Part shown: positions 34,630 through 43,495 of the stretch, one piece after another
Layout of the letters: every line of letters starts with the position of its first letter
Position numbering within the stretch: position 1 is the first letter of the stretch
Assembly (NCBI GenBank): GCA_024711325.1
Contig: JANJTC010000002.1
Coordinates: forward strand, 310,001 to 374,000
Direction of reading: 5' to 3'
Origin: Bacteriovoracaceae bacterium
Lineage (GTDB): Bacteria; Bdellovibrionota; Bacteriovoracia; Bacteriovoracales; Bacteriovoracaceae
DNA: 64,000 nt
Program-made: the position numbers and the translations under genes
The notes under the pieces: model-generated
Seen by the model: only the letters and a program-made list of their open reading frames with translations
Databases searched by the model: none
What the model was told of the DNA's origin: nothing

Positions 34630-36179
34630 GCACGATTAAAGAGTGGAAAGTTGATGATGACAAGTTTTGGGCCGAAACAGGCAGCAAAATTGCCAATCGA
34701 AATTTGTGGATATCGATCCCATCACTTTTTCTGGCCTTCGCGACATGGATGATGTGGTCAATCATCATTGTGAAAATGCAGGATTTAGGTTTTACCTTGG
34801 GGGAGAGTGATCCCGATAAAGTTAAAGGCCTACTCTATTCTTTACCTGCAATTGCGGGATTAGCTGGGGCGACTCTTCGTATTCCCAATTCTTTTTTGAT
34901 ACCCATCGGTGGTGGGCGTAATGTGAATTTTTTCACGACCTCATGCCTACTGATATCGGCAGTTGGAACCGGTGTGGCATTAATGTCCCGTGAAACTCCT
35001 TATATCGTTTTCGCATTGTTGGCAGTGGTATCAGGTTTTGGCGGAGGAAATTTTTCTTCATCCATGGCCAATATCACAACATTCTTTCCTAAGAAAATGC
35101 AAGGAACTGCCTTAGGACTTAATGCAGGTCTAGGTAATCTTGGAGTTAGTGGGATGCAGTTCATCTTACCAGTAGTCATGGGCTTTCAGTTATTCGGTCC
35201 ATTGTCTGGCGCTGGACATATGACAGGTGAAGGCCAGGAGATTTATGTTCAAAACGCTGGTTTGTTTTGGGCGCCTCTTATTTTTATGTCAATTACTGCC
35301 ATCTGGTTTGGAATGCATAATTTAAAAAGTATTTCACCAGGATTAACAACTAATAGCAGAGCCTTTCTCAATATCGGACTCATGGTTGGTATTGGTCTCG
35401 TTACTTCTCTTTTGGGTGCCTGGATGCTGGTTGGTCTTAAATTAAATGTATTTTTGATCCTTCCAGTGATTGTGTTAGTGACTCTGTTCTTGATGAAGAT
35501 TTCTGCTCCTACTGCGATTAAAGATCGATTGAATAAACAATTTCTCATTTTAAAGAATAAGCATAACTGGATCATGACTATAATTTACGTCATGACATTC
35601 GGATCTTTCATTGGTTATGCAGCTTCATTTCCCAAACTGATTCAGGATGTTTTTGGTTATCTTCCAGATGGTTCAAAAAACCCGTTGGCCCCAAATCCAA
35701 TGGCCTGGGCCTGGTTAGGTCCATTCCTTGGGGCCCTTATTCGTCCAATTGGTGGATGGCTTTCAGATAAAGTTAATAGCGGTTCAAAGGTTACGGCCTG
35801 GTCAACTTTAATCCAGGTTGTAGGAGCATTAGGTGCTGCCTACTTTGTCATACAGGCCCGACAGGCGACATCTCCTGATATTTTTTGGTGGCCATTCTTT
35901 TTCTGTTTTATGCTCCTCTTTTTGGGGTCTGGCCTAGGAAATGGATCAACCTTTCGTAGTATCCCGTACATCTTTGATAAAGAGATTGCTCCAGCAATTT
36001 TAGGGTGGACTGGGGCGATAGGTGCTTACGGTTCTTTCATTATTCCTAAAATGTTTGGGGAGCAAATTGCTAATAAAACTCCTGAATACGCCCTTTATGG
36101 ATTCACGATTTATTATCTCATTTGTCTTGCCTTGAACTGGTACTATTATGATCGGAAAAACAGTGGAATTAAGTGCTAA
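34626..36179 (+). CDS. narK: Nitrate/nitrite transporter NarK
   Basis: This 517-residue MFS protein has twelve transmembrane segments and belongs to the NarK2/NarU-like branch. It shows an arginine in the second helix (LRIPNSFLIPIGGGRN) and the nitrate signature GGGNFSSSMANITTFFPKK followed by LGLNAGLGNLGVSG. A second arginine-bearing motif, LIRPIGGWLSDK, is in the C-terminal half. It probably exchanges nitrate for nitrite across the inner membrane, as NarG faces the cytoplasm. It overlaps tatA by 4 bases. With the fused transporter at 3550 the genome has two NarK types, as many denitrifiers do. Confidence 0.95.
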   Translation: MSTIKEWKVDDDKFWAETGSKIANRNLWISIPSLFLAFATWMMWSIIIVKMQDLGFTLGESDPDKVKGLLYSLPAIAGLAGATLRIPNSFLIPIGGGRNVNFFTTSCLLISAVGTGVALMSRETPYIVFALLAVVSGFGGGNFSSSMANITTFFPKKMQGTALGLNAGLGNLGVSGMQFILPVVMGFQLFGPLSGAGHMTGEGQEIYVQNAGLFWAPLIFMSITAIWFGMHNLKSISPGLTTNSRAFLNIGLMVGIGLVTSLLGAWMLVGLKLNVFLILPVIVLVTLFLMKISAPTAIKDRLNKQFLILKNKHNWIMTIIYVMTFGSFIGYAASFPKLIQDVFGYLPDGSKNPLAPNPMAWAWLGPFLGALIRPIGGWLSDKVNSGSKVTAWSTLIQVVGALGAAYFVIQARQATSPDIFWWPFFFCFMLLFLGSGLGNGSTFRSIPYIFDKEIAPAILGWTGAIGAYGSFIIPKMFGEQIANKTPEYALYGFTIYYLICLALNWYYYDRKNSGIKC

Positions 36180-36198
36180 TTTGATTATTTTTGAAACA

Positions 36199-36210
36199 TG
36201 ACCTGGATCA
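36199..36210. promoter_or_regulatory. CRP/FNR-like site of the CBS-domain gene
   Basis: TGACCTGGATCA is centred at 36204.5. TAATCT at 36234-36239 lies at exact class II distance, giving a start near 36246 and a 15-base leader that includes the GGAGG sequence of the CBS gene. Confidence 0.6.
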
Positions 36211-36260
36211 CACTTTTCATAACGGCCCTATGGTAATCTTCTATCAAAATGGAGGTTACC

Positions 36261-36683
36261 ATGGACGTTTCTGTTGAAGAATTTACTAGTCTTTCACCTA
36301 TTACTGTAGATTTAAATATTGGACTAAATGAGGCCCTTAAACTGATGCAGGAAAACGATATTCGTCACTTGCCAGTGCTAGAAGACCGCAGTGTCGTTGG
36401 TATTGTTTCCGAACGTGACTTGCTGGCCAATTTTGGAAAACCTTGGAGCCAACAGCTAAGAGTTAAGGATGTCATGAGTACATCTATCTTGTCAGTTTAT
36501 GTAAATGATAGCTTAGGTGAAGTGGCCTATCGATTATCCAAAGAAAAGAAAGGCTCGGCCATTGTTCTGGGAATGGATGACTCCCTTTACGGCATCTTTA
36601 CCACTACCGATGCTTTAAATGCTCTGGTAGAAATGGTGTCACCGCAGGCCAATGCAAAAAGCGATTTCAAAGAATTAAAATGA
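36261..36683 (+). CDS. CBS-domain pair protein
   Basis: The 140-residue soluble protein consists of two CBS domains and little else: LMQENDIRHLPVLEDRSVVGIVSERDLL, then VMSTSILSVYVNDSLGEV and GIFTTTDALNALVEM. Stand-alone CBS pairs bind adenine nucleotides and regulate partner proteins. I chose ATG 36261 because GGAGG (36251-36255) precedes it; the ATG at 36249 overlaps that sequence. The next gene, a PLP decarboxylase, starts within its stop codon, so the decarboxylase may be its partner. Expression under the FNR-like site suggests an anaerobic role. Confidence 0.85.
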   Translation: MDVSVEEFTSLSPITVDLNIGLNEALKLMQENDIRHLPVLEDRSVVGIVSERDLLANFGKPWSQQLRVKDVMSTSILSVYVNDSLGEVAYRLSKEKKGSAIVLGMDDSLYGIFTTTDALNALVEMVSPQANAKSDFKELK

Positions 36684-38572
36684 AAAAAGCGGAATTAGAG
36701 AACCTTCAGAATCTATTTTTTTTAGGTCCTAAAGGCGAGCAGCGAAAATTTTTTCAAGAAATGATCGAGTTGATCAACAACGACATGATTTTTTGGCGAA
36801 GAAATTTTCATCCCAAAGATCCTCCAGTTATTCCTTACCGTAATTTTACCTCTCCAGTAGGTCAGGATTACCAGGAAAATTTCATCCAATCTCTGGTTCA
36901 ATTATTGGCCGAATTGAAAATGGATATTCCATTTTTTTCTCCCCGTTATCTGGCCCATATGACCGCAGATGTCTCTTTGCCTGGTCTTTTAGGATATTAT
37001 GCAGGATTACTTTATAATGCCAATAATGTCTCCGGTGAGGCTTCCCCCGTTACCTTAAGATATGAGCTAGAAGTAGGGAAACAGTTTGCCCGTTTGTTTG
37101 AATATAATGACAAGGAATCCTTCGGTCACATCACCAGTGGTGGAACAGTGGCCAATTTTGAATCCGTCTTTTACCACAAAGCTGCCCGCTTTATTCCCGC
37201 AACCCTGGGAATGATTCTGAAGCAAAAGAATCTTCCATGGCCTTCATTTTTACCTGAAGACCTTTGGAAACTTCTGAACTTTAAATTAAGTGAGATTCCT
37301 TCTCTCTTGAAAGAATTTAAAAATCTAGATCTAGACCTGGAAAAATCCATTCAGCAAAATTCTCCCGCCAATTTAGGTGATAGGGAATATTGGCATCAGT
37401 TACAATCAATATTTAAGACCAGTATAGGTCAGCCAGTTCTCATTGTTCCGGCCACTGCGCACTATTCATGGTCTAAGGCCTCACATTTATTTGGAATGGG
37501 AAAGGTCAATTGTCTGCAGGTAAAAATTGACAGTAATCTCGCCATGTCTTCTTCGGAATTTAAAAAAGTTCTAAATCACTGTCATAAAGAGAAAAAGCCG
37601 ATTATTCAAACAGTATGCGTTTTAGGATCAACTGAATTCGGTAGTTTTGATCCTTTGGATGAAATACTGAATATTCTTAAAGAAAAAGAAGAGAGCATTT
37701 ATTCACCTGTACATATTGATGCCGCTTATGGTGGTTATTTTAAGGCGATGTTTGTACCCGGGCCAGACTATGCTGAATTCGCTCAGGATGCTGGAGTCAA
37801 TAATCGCAGGCTGCAGGAGATATTTGCTTGTGTGAAGGATACAGATTCAATTACTGTTGATCCCCATAAATTAGGCCATACACCCTACGGTGCGGGACTA
37901 TTTTTAACTAAGCATGGATTCACGAAGGAATTCATCGCCGAGGAAGCTGACTATTGCCTGACATCACAGGAAGCAAATGATGAGGATTTCCCTTTGGGGA
38001 AATATATCCTGGAAGGTTCTAAATCTGGTGCCAGTGCCACTTCAGTTTATTTTTCCAATAAAATGATTCCGCTTAATTCAGATGGATATGGCGGACTTTT
38101 GCAGGACTTAATCTCAAAGACAAAAGACTTTTATGGCCTCTTAATCAGATCAAATACCGAGGCCAGCGAATTCTCAGAAGAAATGGAAATAATTCCTGTC
38201 AGCCCACCGCAGTCCAATCTTTTGTGTTTTTATGTAAAACCTAAAAGTATGAAAAGTCTCACTGCAATTAATGACTTTAATTTGAAACTGCTTCAGAATT
38301 ATTTTCCACATCCAACTGAACACATTCAAGACTTTAGTTATTTTATTTCAAAGACAAAGTTGAAAGTAGATAAAATAACGGACTCTGATAAATCTAAAAT
38401 ATTTTCTGAACTTGATGTAGATACAGATGCATTGCAGTTATTAAGAATTGTTTTGTTAAACCGCTGGTCACATTTGCCATGTGGTAATGGTTTGGATTAT
38501 TTAAGTGACTTTTTAAACAGAATAAAAACCAAGAGCCTGGAATTTCACCATGAAAACCGAAGCCGTACGTAA
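36680..38572 (+). CDS. Group II pyridoxal-phosphate-dependent decarboxylase
   Basis: This 630-residue PLP enzyme belongs to the glutamate/tyrosine/aromatic amino acid decarboxylase superfamily. Conserved parts are HITSGGTVANFESVF (phosphate binding), GSTEFGSFDPLDE, HIDAAYGGYF with the cofactor aspartate, and the lysine motif VDPHKLGHTPYGAG. The substrate cannot be told; it may be glutamate, tyrosine or another amino acid, and the protein is longer than typical GadB (about 466 residues). It is coupled to the upstream CBS gene (ATGA overlap) and its end overlaps the queD-like gene by 23 bases. A role in proton consumption during anaerobic growth would be speculation. Confidence 0.85.
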   Translation: MKKAELENLQNLFFLGPKGEQRKFFQEMIELINNDMIFWRRNFHPKDPPVIPYRNFTSPVGQDYQENFIQSLVQLLAELKMDIPFFSPRYLAHMTADVSLPGLLGYYAGLLYNANNVSGEASPVTLRYELEVGKQFARLFEYNDKESFGHITSGGTVANFESVFYHKAARFIPATLGMILKQKNLPWPSFLPEDLWKLLNFKLSEIPSLLKEFKNLDLDLEKSIQQNSPANLGDREYWHQLQSIFKTSIGQPVLIVPATAHYSWSKASHLFGMGKVNCLQVKIDSNLAMSSSEFKKVLNHCHKEKKPIIQTVCVLGSTEFGSFDPLDEILNILKEKEESIYSPVHIDAAYGGYFKAMFVPGPDYAEFAQDAGVNNRRLQEIFACVKDTDSITVDPHKLGHTPYGAGLFLTKHGFTKEFIAEEADYCLTSQEANDEDFPLGKYILEGSKSGASATSVYFSNKMIPLNSDGYGGLLQDLISKTKDFYGLLIRSNTEASEFSEEMEIIPVSPPQSNLLCFYVKPKSMKSLTAINDFNLKLLQNYFPHPTEHIQDFSYFISKTKLKVDKITDSDKSKIFSELDVDTDALQLLRIVLLNRWSHLPCGNGLDYLSDFLNRIKTKSLEFHHENRSRT

Positions 38573-38975
38573 AATACATTTCTGTGCCGGCCATCGAGTC
38601 TATGGGCACGAATCGAAATGTTCTAATCTTCATGGACATAACTATGTTTTGTGGGTTCATGCTTCGGCAGATAAGCTGGATAATCTGGGCCGAATTATTG
38701 ATTTTTCAATTCTAAAAGAAAAAGTGGATACCTGGATTCAAATGAATTGGGATCATACCTTTCTTGCTTATAAAAATGATATTGAGCTTCTGGCCCTGGA
38801 GCCTCTCATCCAAAAGAATAAGCCCTGGTTTGTATGCCCTTTTAATCCAACTGCTGAAAACATGGCAGGTTTCCTATTTAAAGAAATTATCCCTGAATTG
38901 CTTGAAGGTACCGGCGTTGTCGTTTCCCGCCTTGTTTTATATGAAACTGAAAACTGTAAGGTAGAAGTTTTTTAA
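38550..38975 (+). CDS. 6-carboxytetrahydropterin synthase family protein (QueD-like)
   Basis: The 141-residue protein has the PTPS/QueD fold: FCAGHRVYG with the first zinc histidine, a conserved cysteine in SKCSNLHGHNY, the HGH zinc ligands, the IDFSILK motif, WDHTFL and PTAENMA. QueD converts dihydroneopterin triphosphate to 6-carboxytetrahydropterin, a queuosine precursor. No other queuosine genes are nearby, so a biopterin-type role is also possible. The start lies inside the decarboxylase gene, and its stop overlaps the convergent transacylase gene by 4 bases. Confidence 0.88.
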   Translation: MKTEAVRKIHFCAGHRVYGHESKCSNLHGHNYVLWVHASADKLDNLGRIIDFSILKEKVDTWIQMNWDHTFLAYKNDIELLALEPLIQKNKPWFVCPFNPTAENMAGFLFKEIIPELLEGTGVVVSRLVLYETENCKVEVF

Positions 38976-40006
38976 AGGACCAGTTTACGTTGCTCTGGCT
39001 CGGCCATCGATATGATATAAGGGGAGCGGCCTTGAAGTTGTTTAAAATCTTCTTTGCAACTAATCGGCTTGAGCTTTTGATTGATCAAGCTCTGGGCCAC
39101 GGCCCCACCCAGTGTCATGCCTGGACCCGTGATAATAAGATAGTCAGGGGCAAATTCTTTTACAGAGACCTCAATAGCTTTGGTAAAATTATAGGTCTGA
39201 TCCACTTGATGACCCAAGGTATAGTCCCAGAGTGATTCAACATTTGTTGAATAGGGCATCCAGATTTTTCCTCTTCCATCAATTAGAGGAATACGTGGCG
39301 TCTGGAATAGATCAGCTTTTAATGTCTGTTTAGCTTTGAGTGATGTTTCAGTTAGCAGAGGTGTATGAAAGGCAGCGTTTCCCATGAGTTTAAAAGGATA
39401 TCTTCCTTCACGTGGCGGCAGCTCTTTTAGAAGTTGGCGTAACCCCTTATCGGTTCCTCCAATAATTCTGAGGCCACCTAAGAAAATTGAATTGAAAACT
39501 TCTTCATCCTCAGAGTTTATTTTTGCCATTTTTTCATCTATTAACTTTGAGATTTCGTCTGAATAGATCCAATTCTCATCTACTTCCGGATAAATTATCT
39601 GGCCTCCAATGATGTGATCTCGCATTTGAGAGCCCATGGTATTAATGACATGTGTTCCGTTATCCGGAGAGAGAGCACCGGCGCAGACACAGGCCAGGTA
39701 CCAACCCATACTGTTTCCGGTTACGGCCAGAATTTCAATCTGGTTTTGATCAATATCAAGGTAATCTGAATAGGAGCAGGCATAGATGAGGGCCGCAGAA
39801 TTTTCTCCAGGAATGTGTTCTTTAGTGGAGTATTCACTTCTTCCATCAAGATCCCATATTGAAGGTTGATCCTGTTTACTGCGGTATCTATCAATTGTAT
39901 CAATAAATTTTTTTTTATCGCTATGAAGTTGGTGGAGGTAGCCCAATTCAGTTTTGTTATATGTGCCTCGCCCAGGGCAAATGACCACGGCAGTTTTTTT
40001 ACTCAT
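38972..40006 (-). CDS. FabD-like acyltransferase
   Basis: The 344-residue protein resembles malonyl-CoA:ACP transacylases, with ICPGRGTYN near the N-terminus and the nucleophile elbow TGNSMGWYL (GNSMG, catalytic serine). A later ITGPGMTLGGAV stretch corresponds to the family's C-terminal glycine motif. It is divergent from housekeeping FabD, and a dedicated acyl substrate is likely. It is the last of three genes on the minus strand, overlapping the end of the E1 gene by 4 bases (ATGA). The context (acyl-CoA dehydrogenase plus 2-oxoacid dehydrogenase E1) suggests that it moves an acyl group onto a carrier. Confidence 0.7.
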   Translation of the reverse strand: MSKKTAVVICPGRGTYNKTELGYLHQLHSDKKKFIDTIDRYRSKQDQPSIWDLDGRSEYSTKEHIPGENSAALIYACSYSDYLDIDQNQIEILAVTGNSMGWYLACVCAGALSPDNGTHVINTMGSQMRDHIIGGQIIYPEVDENWIYSDEISKLIDEKMAKINSEDEEVFNSIFLGGLRIIGGTDKGLRQLLKELPPREGRYPFKLMGNAAFHTPLLTETSLKAKQTLKADLFQTPRIPLIDGRGKIWMPYSTNVESLWDYTLGHQVDQTYNFTKAIEVSVKEFAPDYLIITGPGMTLGGAVAQSLINQKLKPISCKEDFKQLQGRSPYIISMAEPEQRKLVL

Positions 40007-42201
40007 ATTTTTCTACCTAACAAGCTTAAAGAGGCGTCTACGATATCCTGAGCTTGAACTAAAACCAGATTGGCCGCATCAGCTAATGGGATAAATGTAT
40101 CAAGTGAGCAGATTCTTTTTATCTTCGGAAGAGGTGAGCAGTTCTCCATCATCAAAGTGATTAAACCTTCACTTAAGGAACCGGTCTTCCTGCATTCATC
40201 AACAATTAATACATTAATATATTGAGAGAGGGCCTCAGAAAGGCTTTTTTCATCCAGCGGGGCGAGCCATCTGAGATCAATCACAGTAGGTACAATTCCC
40301 TTGCTGGATAATATCTCTCGTGCCTGTCGACTTAGGTAATATCCGTTACCGTAAGTTAATAAACAAAGTTCTTTATCGCCAGCTTCAATATGAAAAGTCC
40401 CTAAGGGGATTTTTTCTTTAAGGTCTCTTGGATATTCTGTGTTCCACAGTCCATCTCCAGGTACATTAAGGTCACGAATTGGATACAAAGCTATTGGTTC
40501 TATAAATACACAAATGCGACCATATCGGTAAGCTTCCTCGACACAAGTCCTCATCATTAAAACGGCATCTCGGCCATTAGAGGGACATGCCACAATTATT
40601 CCCGGTATATCCCGGAAAATGCTCAGAGAATTATCATTGTGAAAATGACCCCCAAAGCCTTTTTGGTAGCCAAGACCCGCGATTCTTATCACCATGCCGT
40701 TGGTGTATTGCCCATTGGAGAAGTAGCTTAAAGTTGCAGCTTCTCCCCGCAACTGATCTTCGGCATTATGGAAGTAGGCCAGGAACTGAATTTCAGGAAT
40801 AGGAAGAAGCCCGTTATGCGCAAGTCCGATGGCCGTTCCTAAAATGCTAGTTTCATCCAAAAGAGAATTGAAAACTTTGTTCTTACCAAAACGAGATTCA
40901 AGATTGGCCGTAATATTATACACTCCACCTTTTCTTGCTACATCCTCACCAAACAAGACGGCTTCATTATACTGTAAAAGGATATCGTTAAGACCCCAAT
41001 TGATCATTTTTGTTAGTGGTTGGCCCACTTTCATTTGATCCCATTCACTGCCAAAGATCTTCTTTCTTAATTCCTCGGAAGGAAGAGAGGGGAGGGGACG
41101 AATTTCTTTTACTGGAATAACAGAAGAAACAATCGTTTCTGGATCTGTCAAACGGGGTTTAAGAATTACTTCATTGGCAATGCGATCAATCCTTCTTTCA
41201 AGATCCTGATATATGTTTAGAATCTCTTCATGTGATAGAATTTGATTACCAATTATTGTTTTGGTGGTTTTTAAAAGTGGGTCTTCAAGTTCAGATATTT
41301 CTATTTCCTTATTACTTCTATAAACATTTTCAATGTCACTCCCGGCATGTCCCATAAGTCTCACGGTCTTCATTCTGAGAAAAGAAGGTCGCCTGGTTTG
41401 TCGGGAATATTCAAATGCTTCTTTTACGACTTTTAAGCTTTCGATGATGTCCAAACCGTCGCATTCAAAATATTTAATGGCCGGTGAGTTAATCCTTGAA
41501 TTCTTTACCCAATCGGCCGGGGTTCTGACTGAAATACCTATTCCATTGTCTTCGCAAATAAATACTAAGGGCAGAGGAAGGTTCTGATAACTAATCCAGT
41601 CCGCACAGTTGAGTGCCGTCTGTGCCGAAGCGTGATTTAAGGAGGCATCACCAAAGGTACAAAGGATTACTGCATCTTCAGGAAGATTTCCTTTTAAACC
41701 CAGTTTTTTATTCTTATTAATTGATAGTGCAGCACCAATCGCCTTGGGCAGATGGGACGCTATGGTTGACGTCTGAGGAGGTATAAAGAGCTCTTTATGT
41801 CCTAAAACTTTGTGTCTACCACCACTGATAGGGTCTTCACTGGAGGCACAAAATGAAAGCAGCAGGTCATGTAATGGAGTATGTCCGTGATGTTTTTTAC
41901 TTCTTTGAATTTGAAAAGCGGCATCACGATAATGCAAGAATGCCATGTCAGTCAGACGTGAGATTTCTCCCACCACTGCCATGCCTTCATGGCCGCTCGA
42001 GCCTATGGTGTAAAAACTTTTACCCTGGGCCCGAAGCTTTCGGGCCTTGATGTCCATTAATCGGGAAATAAGCTGTGATTCGAAGATATCGATTATAGTT
42101 AATGGGTCATATCCAAAAGCATCTGAAAAATCATTAAATGATGCCTTTTCAGAAAGAAATCGTCTGAAGCTTGTATCAATGATTTTGGCGCGGTCAAACA
42201 T
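40003..42201 (-). CDS. 2-oxoacid dehydrogenase E1, fused alpha and beta chains
   Basis: This 732-residue thiamin-diphosphate enzyme combines the E1-alpha and E1-beta chains of a branched-chain-type 2-oxoacid dehydrogenase. Residues about 40-330 are alpha-like, with YTIGSSGHEG, HYRDAAFQ and the ThDP motif GDASLNH...ICEDNGIG. Residues about 395-730 are beta-like, with FGEDVARKGGVYN, the E-x-Q-F-like PEIQFLAYFHNAEDQLR, and EPIALYP. It decarboxylates a 2-oxoacid onto a lipoyl E2. No E2 or E3 gene is in the operon, so these must be elsewhere. It lies 4 bases after the acyl-CoA dehydrogenase gene. Confidence 0.88.
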   Translation of the reverse strand: MFDRAKIIDTSFRRFLSEKASFNDFSDAFGYDPLTIIDIFESQLISRLMDIKARKLRAQGKSFYTIGSSGHEGMAVVGEISRLTDMAFLHYRDAAFQIQRSKKHHGHTPLHDLLLSFCASSEDPISGGRHKVLGHKELFIPPQTSTIASHLPKAIGAALSINKNKKLGLKGNLPEDAVILCTFGDASLNHASAQTALNCADWISYQNLPLPLVFICEDNGIGISVRTPADWVKNSRINSPAIKYFECDGLDIIESLKVVKEAFEYSRQTRRPSFLRMKTVRLMGHAGSDIENVYRSNKEIEISELEDPLLKTTKTIIGNQILSHEEILNIYQDLERRIDRIANEVILKPRLTDPETIVSSVIPVKEIRPLPSLPSEELRKKIFGSEWDQMKVGQPLTKMINWGLNDILLQYNEAVLFGEDVARKGGVYNITANLESRFGKNKVFNSLLDETSILGTAIGLAHNGLLPIPEIQFLAYFHNAEDQLRGEAATLSYFSNGQYTNGMVIRIAGLGYQKGFGGHFHNDNSLSIFRDIPGIIVACPSNGRDAVLMMRTCVEEAYRYGRICVFIEPIALYPIRDLNVPGDGLWNTEYPRDLKEKIPLGTFHIEAGDKELCLLTYGNGYYLSRQAREILSSKGIVPTVIDLRWLAPLDEKSLSEALSQYINVLIVDECRKTGSLSEGLITLMMENCSPLPKIKRICSLDTFIPLADAANLVLVQAQDIVDASLSLLGRKI

Positions 42202-42205
42202 AGTA

Positions 42206-43372
42206 TTAGTTAAAGGCAGCTATGCCTGTAACCTCACGTCCAATGATTAAACGATGAATATCTTCAGTTCCTTCATACGTATTTACTGTTTCCAGATTCA
42301 ACAAGTGACGAATCACTGGATATTCATCAATGATTCCATTGGCCCCTAACATGTCACGTGCCTCTCGGGCCACGTCGAGTGCCATTCTTACATTATTCAT
42401 TTTCACTAAACTGATTTGTGCAGGCTTAAGTTGTCCTCTCTCCTTGACCTGACTTAAATGCCAAGAGAGGAGTTGGGCCTTGGAAATTTCCTGAACCATT
42501 TTTGCCAATTTCGCTTGTATTAATTGATAACCTGCCAGTGGTTTATCGAACATAGGCCTGTTCATCACATAGTTTAAAGCTTCATGATAACAAGCATTGG
42601 CAGCACCTATTGCTCCCCATGCAATACCAAAACGGGCCTGGGATAAACAGCCCAGAGGACCTTTAAGACCTTCAACTCCTGGGAGTATATTTTTCTTAGG
42701 AATCTTGCAGTTTTCAAAATGGAGCTCAGAGGTAATGGAAGCTCGAAGAGAAAATTTCCCTTTCATTAAACTAGTGCTAAATCCAGGCGTGCCTTTTTCA
42801 ACCAAAAATCCTCTTATCACTCCATTGAGTTTTGCCCATACGATAGCGACATCAGCAATTGACCCATTTGTAATCCACATTTTATTTCCGTTAAGAACAT
42901 AACCATCGGAAGTTTCTGTTGCAGTGGTTATCATGCCACCTGGATTAGAACCAAAATCAGGTTCAGTCAGGCCGAAACATCCGATGACTTCACCCCTGGC
43001 CATAGCAGGAAGAAATTTTTGTTTTTGTTCTTCATTGCCGTAAGCATAAATTGGATACATGCACAGAGCTCCTTGCACGGAGACAAATGAACGGATGCCT
43101 GAGTCGGCACGTTCTATTTCCTGCATTACTAATCCGTAGGAAACGGTATCAATACCTGAGCATTCATATCCCTTGAGGTTTGCACCTAAAAGTCCCAAAT
43201 CTGCAAAGCGTTTAATCAATTCTTTTGGAAAAGTTTCCTGTCTAAAAGAGTTCTGCATGAGTGGTAAGACTTCATCATCCACAAATTTTCGAACAGAGTC
43301 TCTGATCTCTTTTTGTTCTGAAGTAAGTAAGGATTCAAAATCAATAAAGTTTAAAGACTCATATTTTTTCAT
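42206..43372 (-). CDS. Acyl-CoA dehydrogenase (glutaryl-CoA dehydrogenase-like)
   Basis: The 388-residue FAD enzyme is an acyl-CoA dehydrogenase: GCFGLTEPDFGSNPG, the substrate loop with KMWITNGS, and the C-terminal YEGTEDIHRLIIGREVTG with the catalytic glutamate position. The order and the RADSGIRSFVSVQGAL segment are closest to the glutaryl-CoA dehydrogenase branch, though the substrate is unproven. I chose the ATG at 43372, which has AAGGA seven bases upstream; an in-frame start at 43402 lies too close to the predicted transcription start at about 43391. The promoter shares the symmetrical activator site at 43427-43438 with the hemolysin-III-like gene. Confidence 0.9.
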   Translation of the reverse strand: MKKYESLNFIDFESLLTSEQKEIRDSVRKFVDDEVLPLMQNSFRQETFPKELIKRFADLGLLGANLKGYECSGIDTVSYGLVMQEIERADSGIRSFVSVQGALCMYPIYAYGNEEQKQKFLPAMARGEVIGCFGLTEPDFGSNPGGMITTATETSDGYVLNGNKMWITNGSIADVAIVWAKLNGVIRGFLVEKGTPGFSTSLMKGKFSLRASITSELHFENCKIPKKNILPGVEGLKGPLGCLSQARFGIAWGAIGAANACYHEALNYVMNRPMFDKPLAGYQLIQAKLAKMVQEISKAQLLSWHLSQVKERGQLKPAQISLVKMNNVRMALDVAREARDMLGANGIIDEYPVIRHLLNLETVNTYEGTEDIHRLIIGREVTGIAAFN

Positions 43373-43426
43373 CAGGTATTCCTTTGGTAATGAACTCATC
43401 ATAAGAAAGTTCAGTATCTAAAACTA

Positions 43427-43438
43427 TGACCTAAATCA
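43427..43438. promoter_or_regulatory. CRP/FNR-like site shared by divergent genes
   Basis: TGACCTAAATCA is centred at 43432.5. TATTAT (43462-43467, plus strand) and TATGAT (43403-43398, minus strand) both lie exactly 29.5 bases from the centre. Leaders of about 22 and 19 bases with good Shine-Dalgarno sequences follow on each side. Confidence 0.65.
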
Positions 43439-43495
43439 CGGTTTTGTAAGTTATGATGAATTATTATAATGAAACTTAAATGCAGGAAGAGTGCC

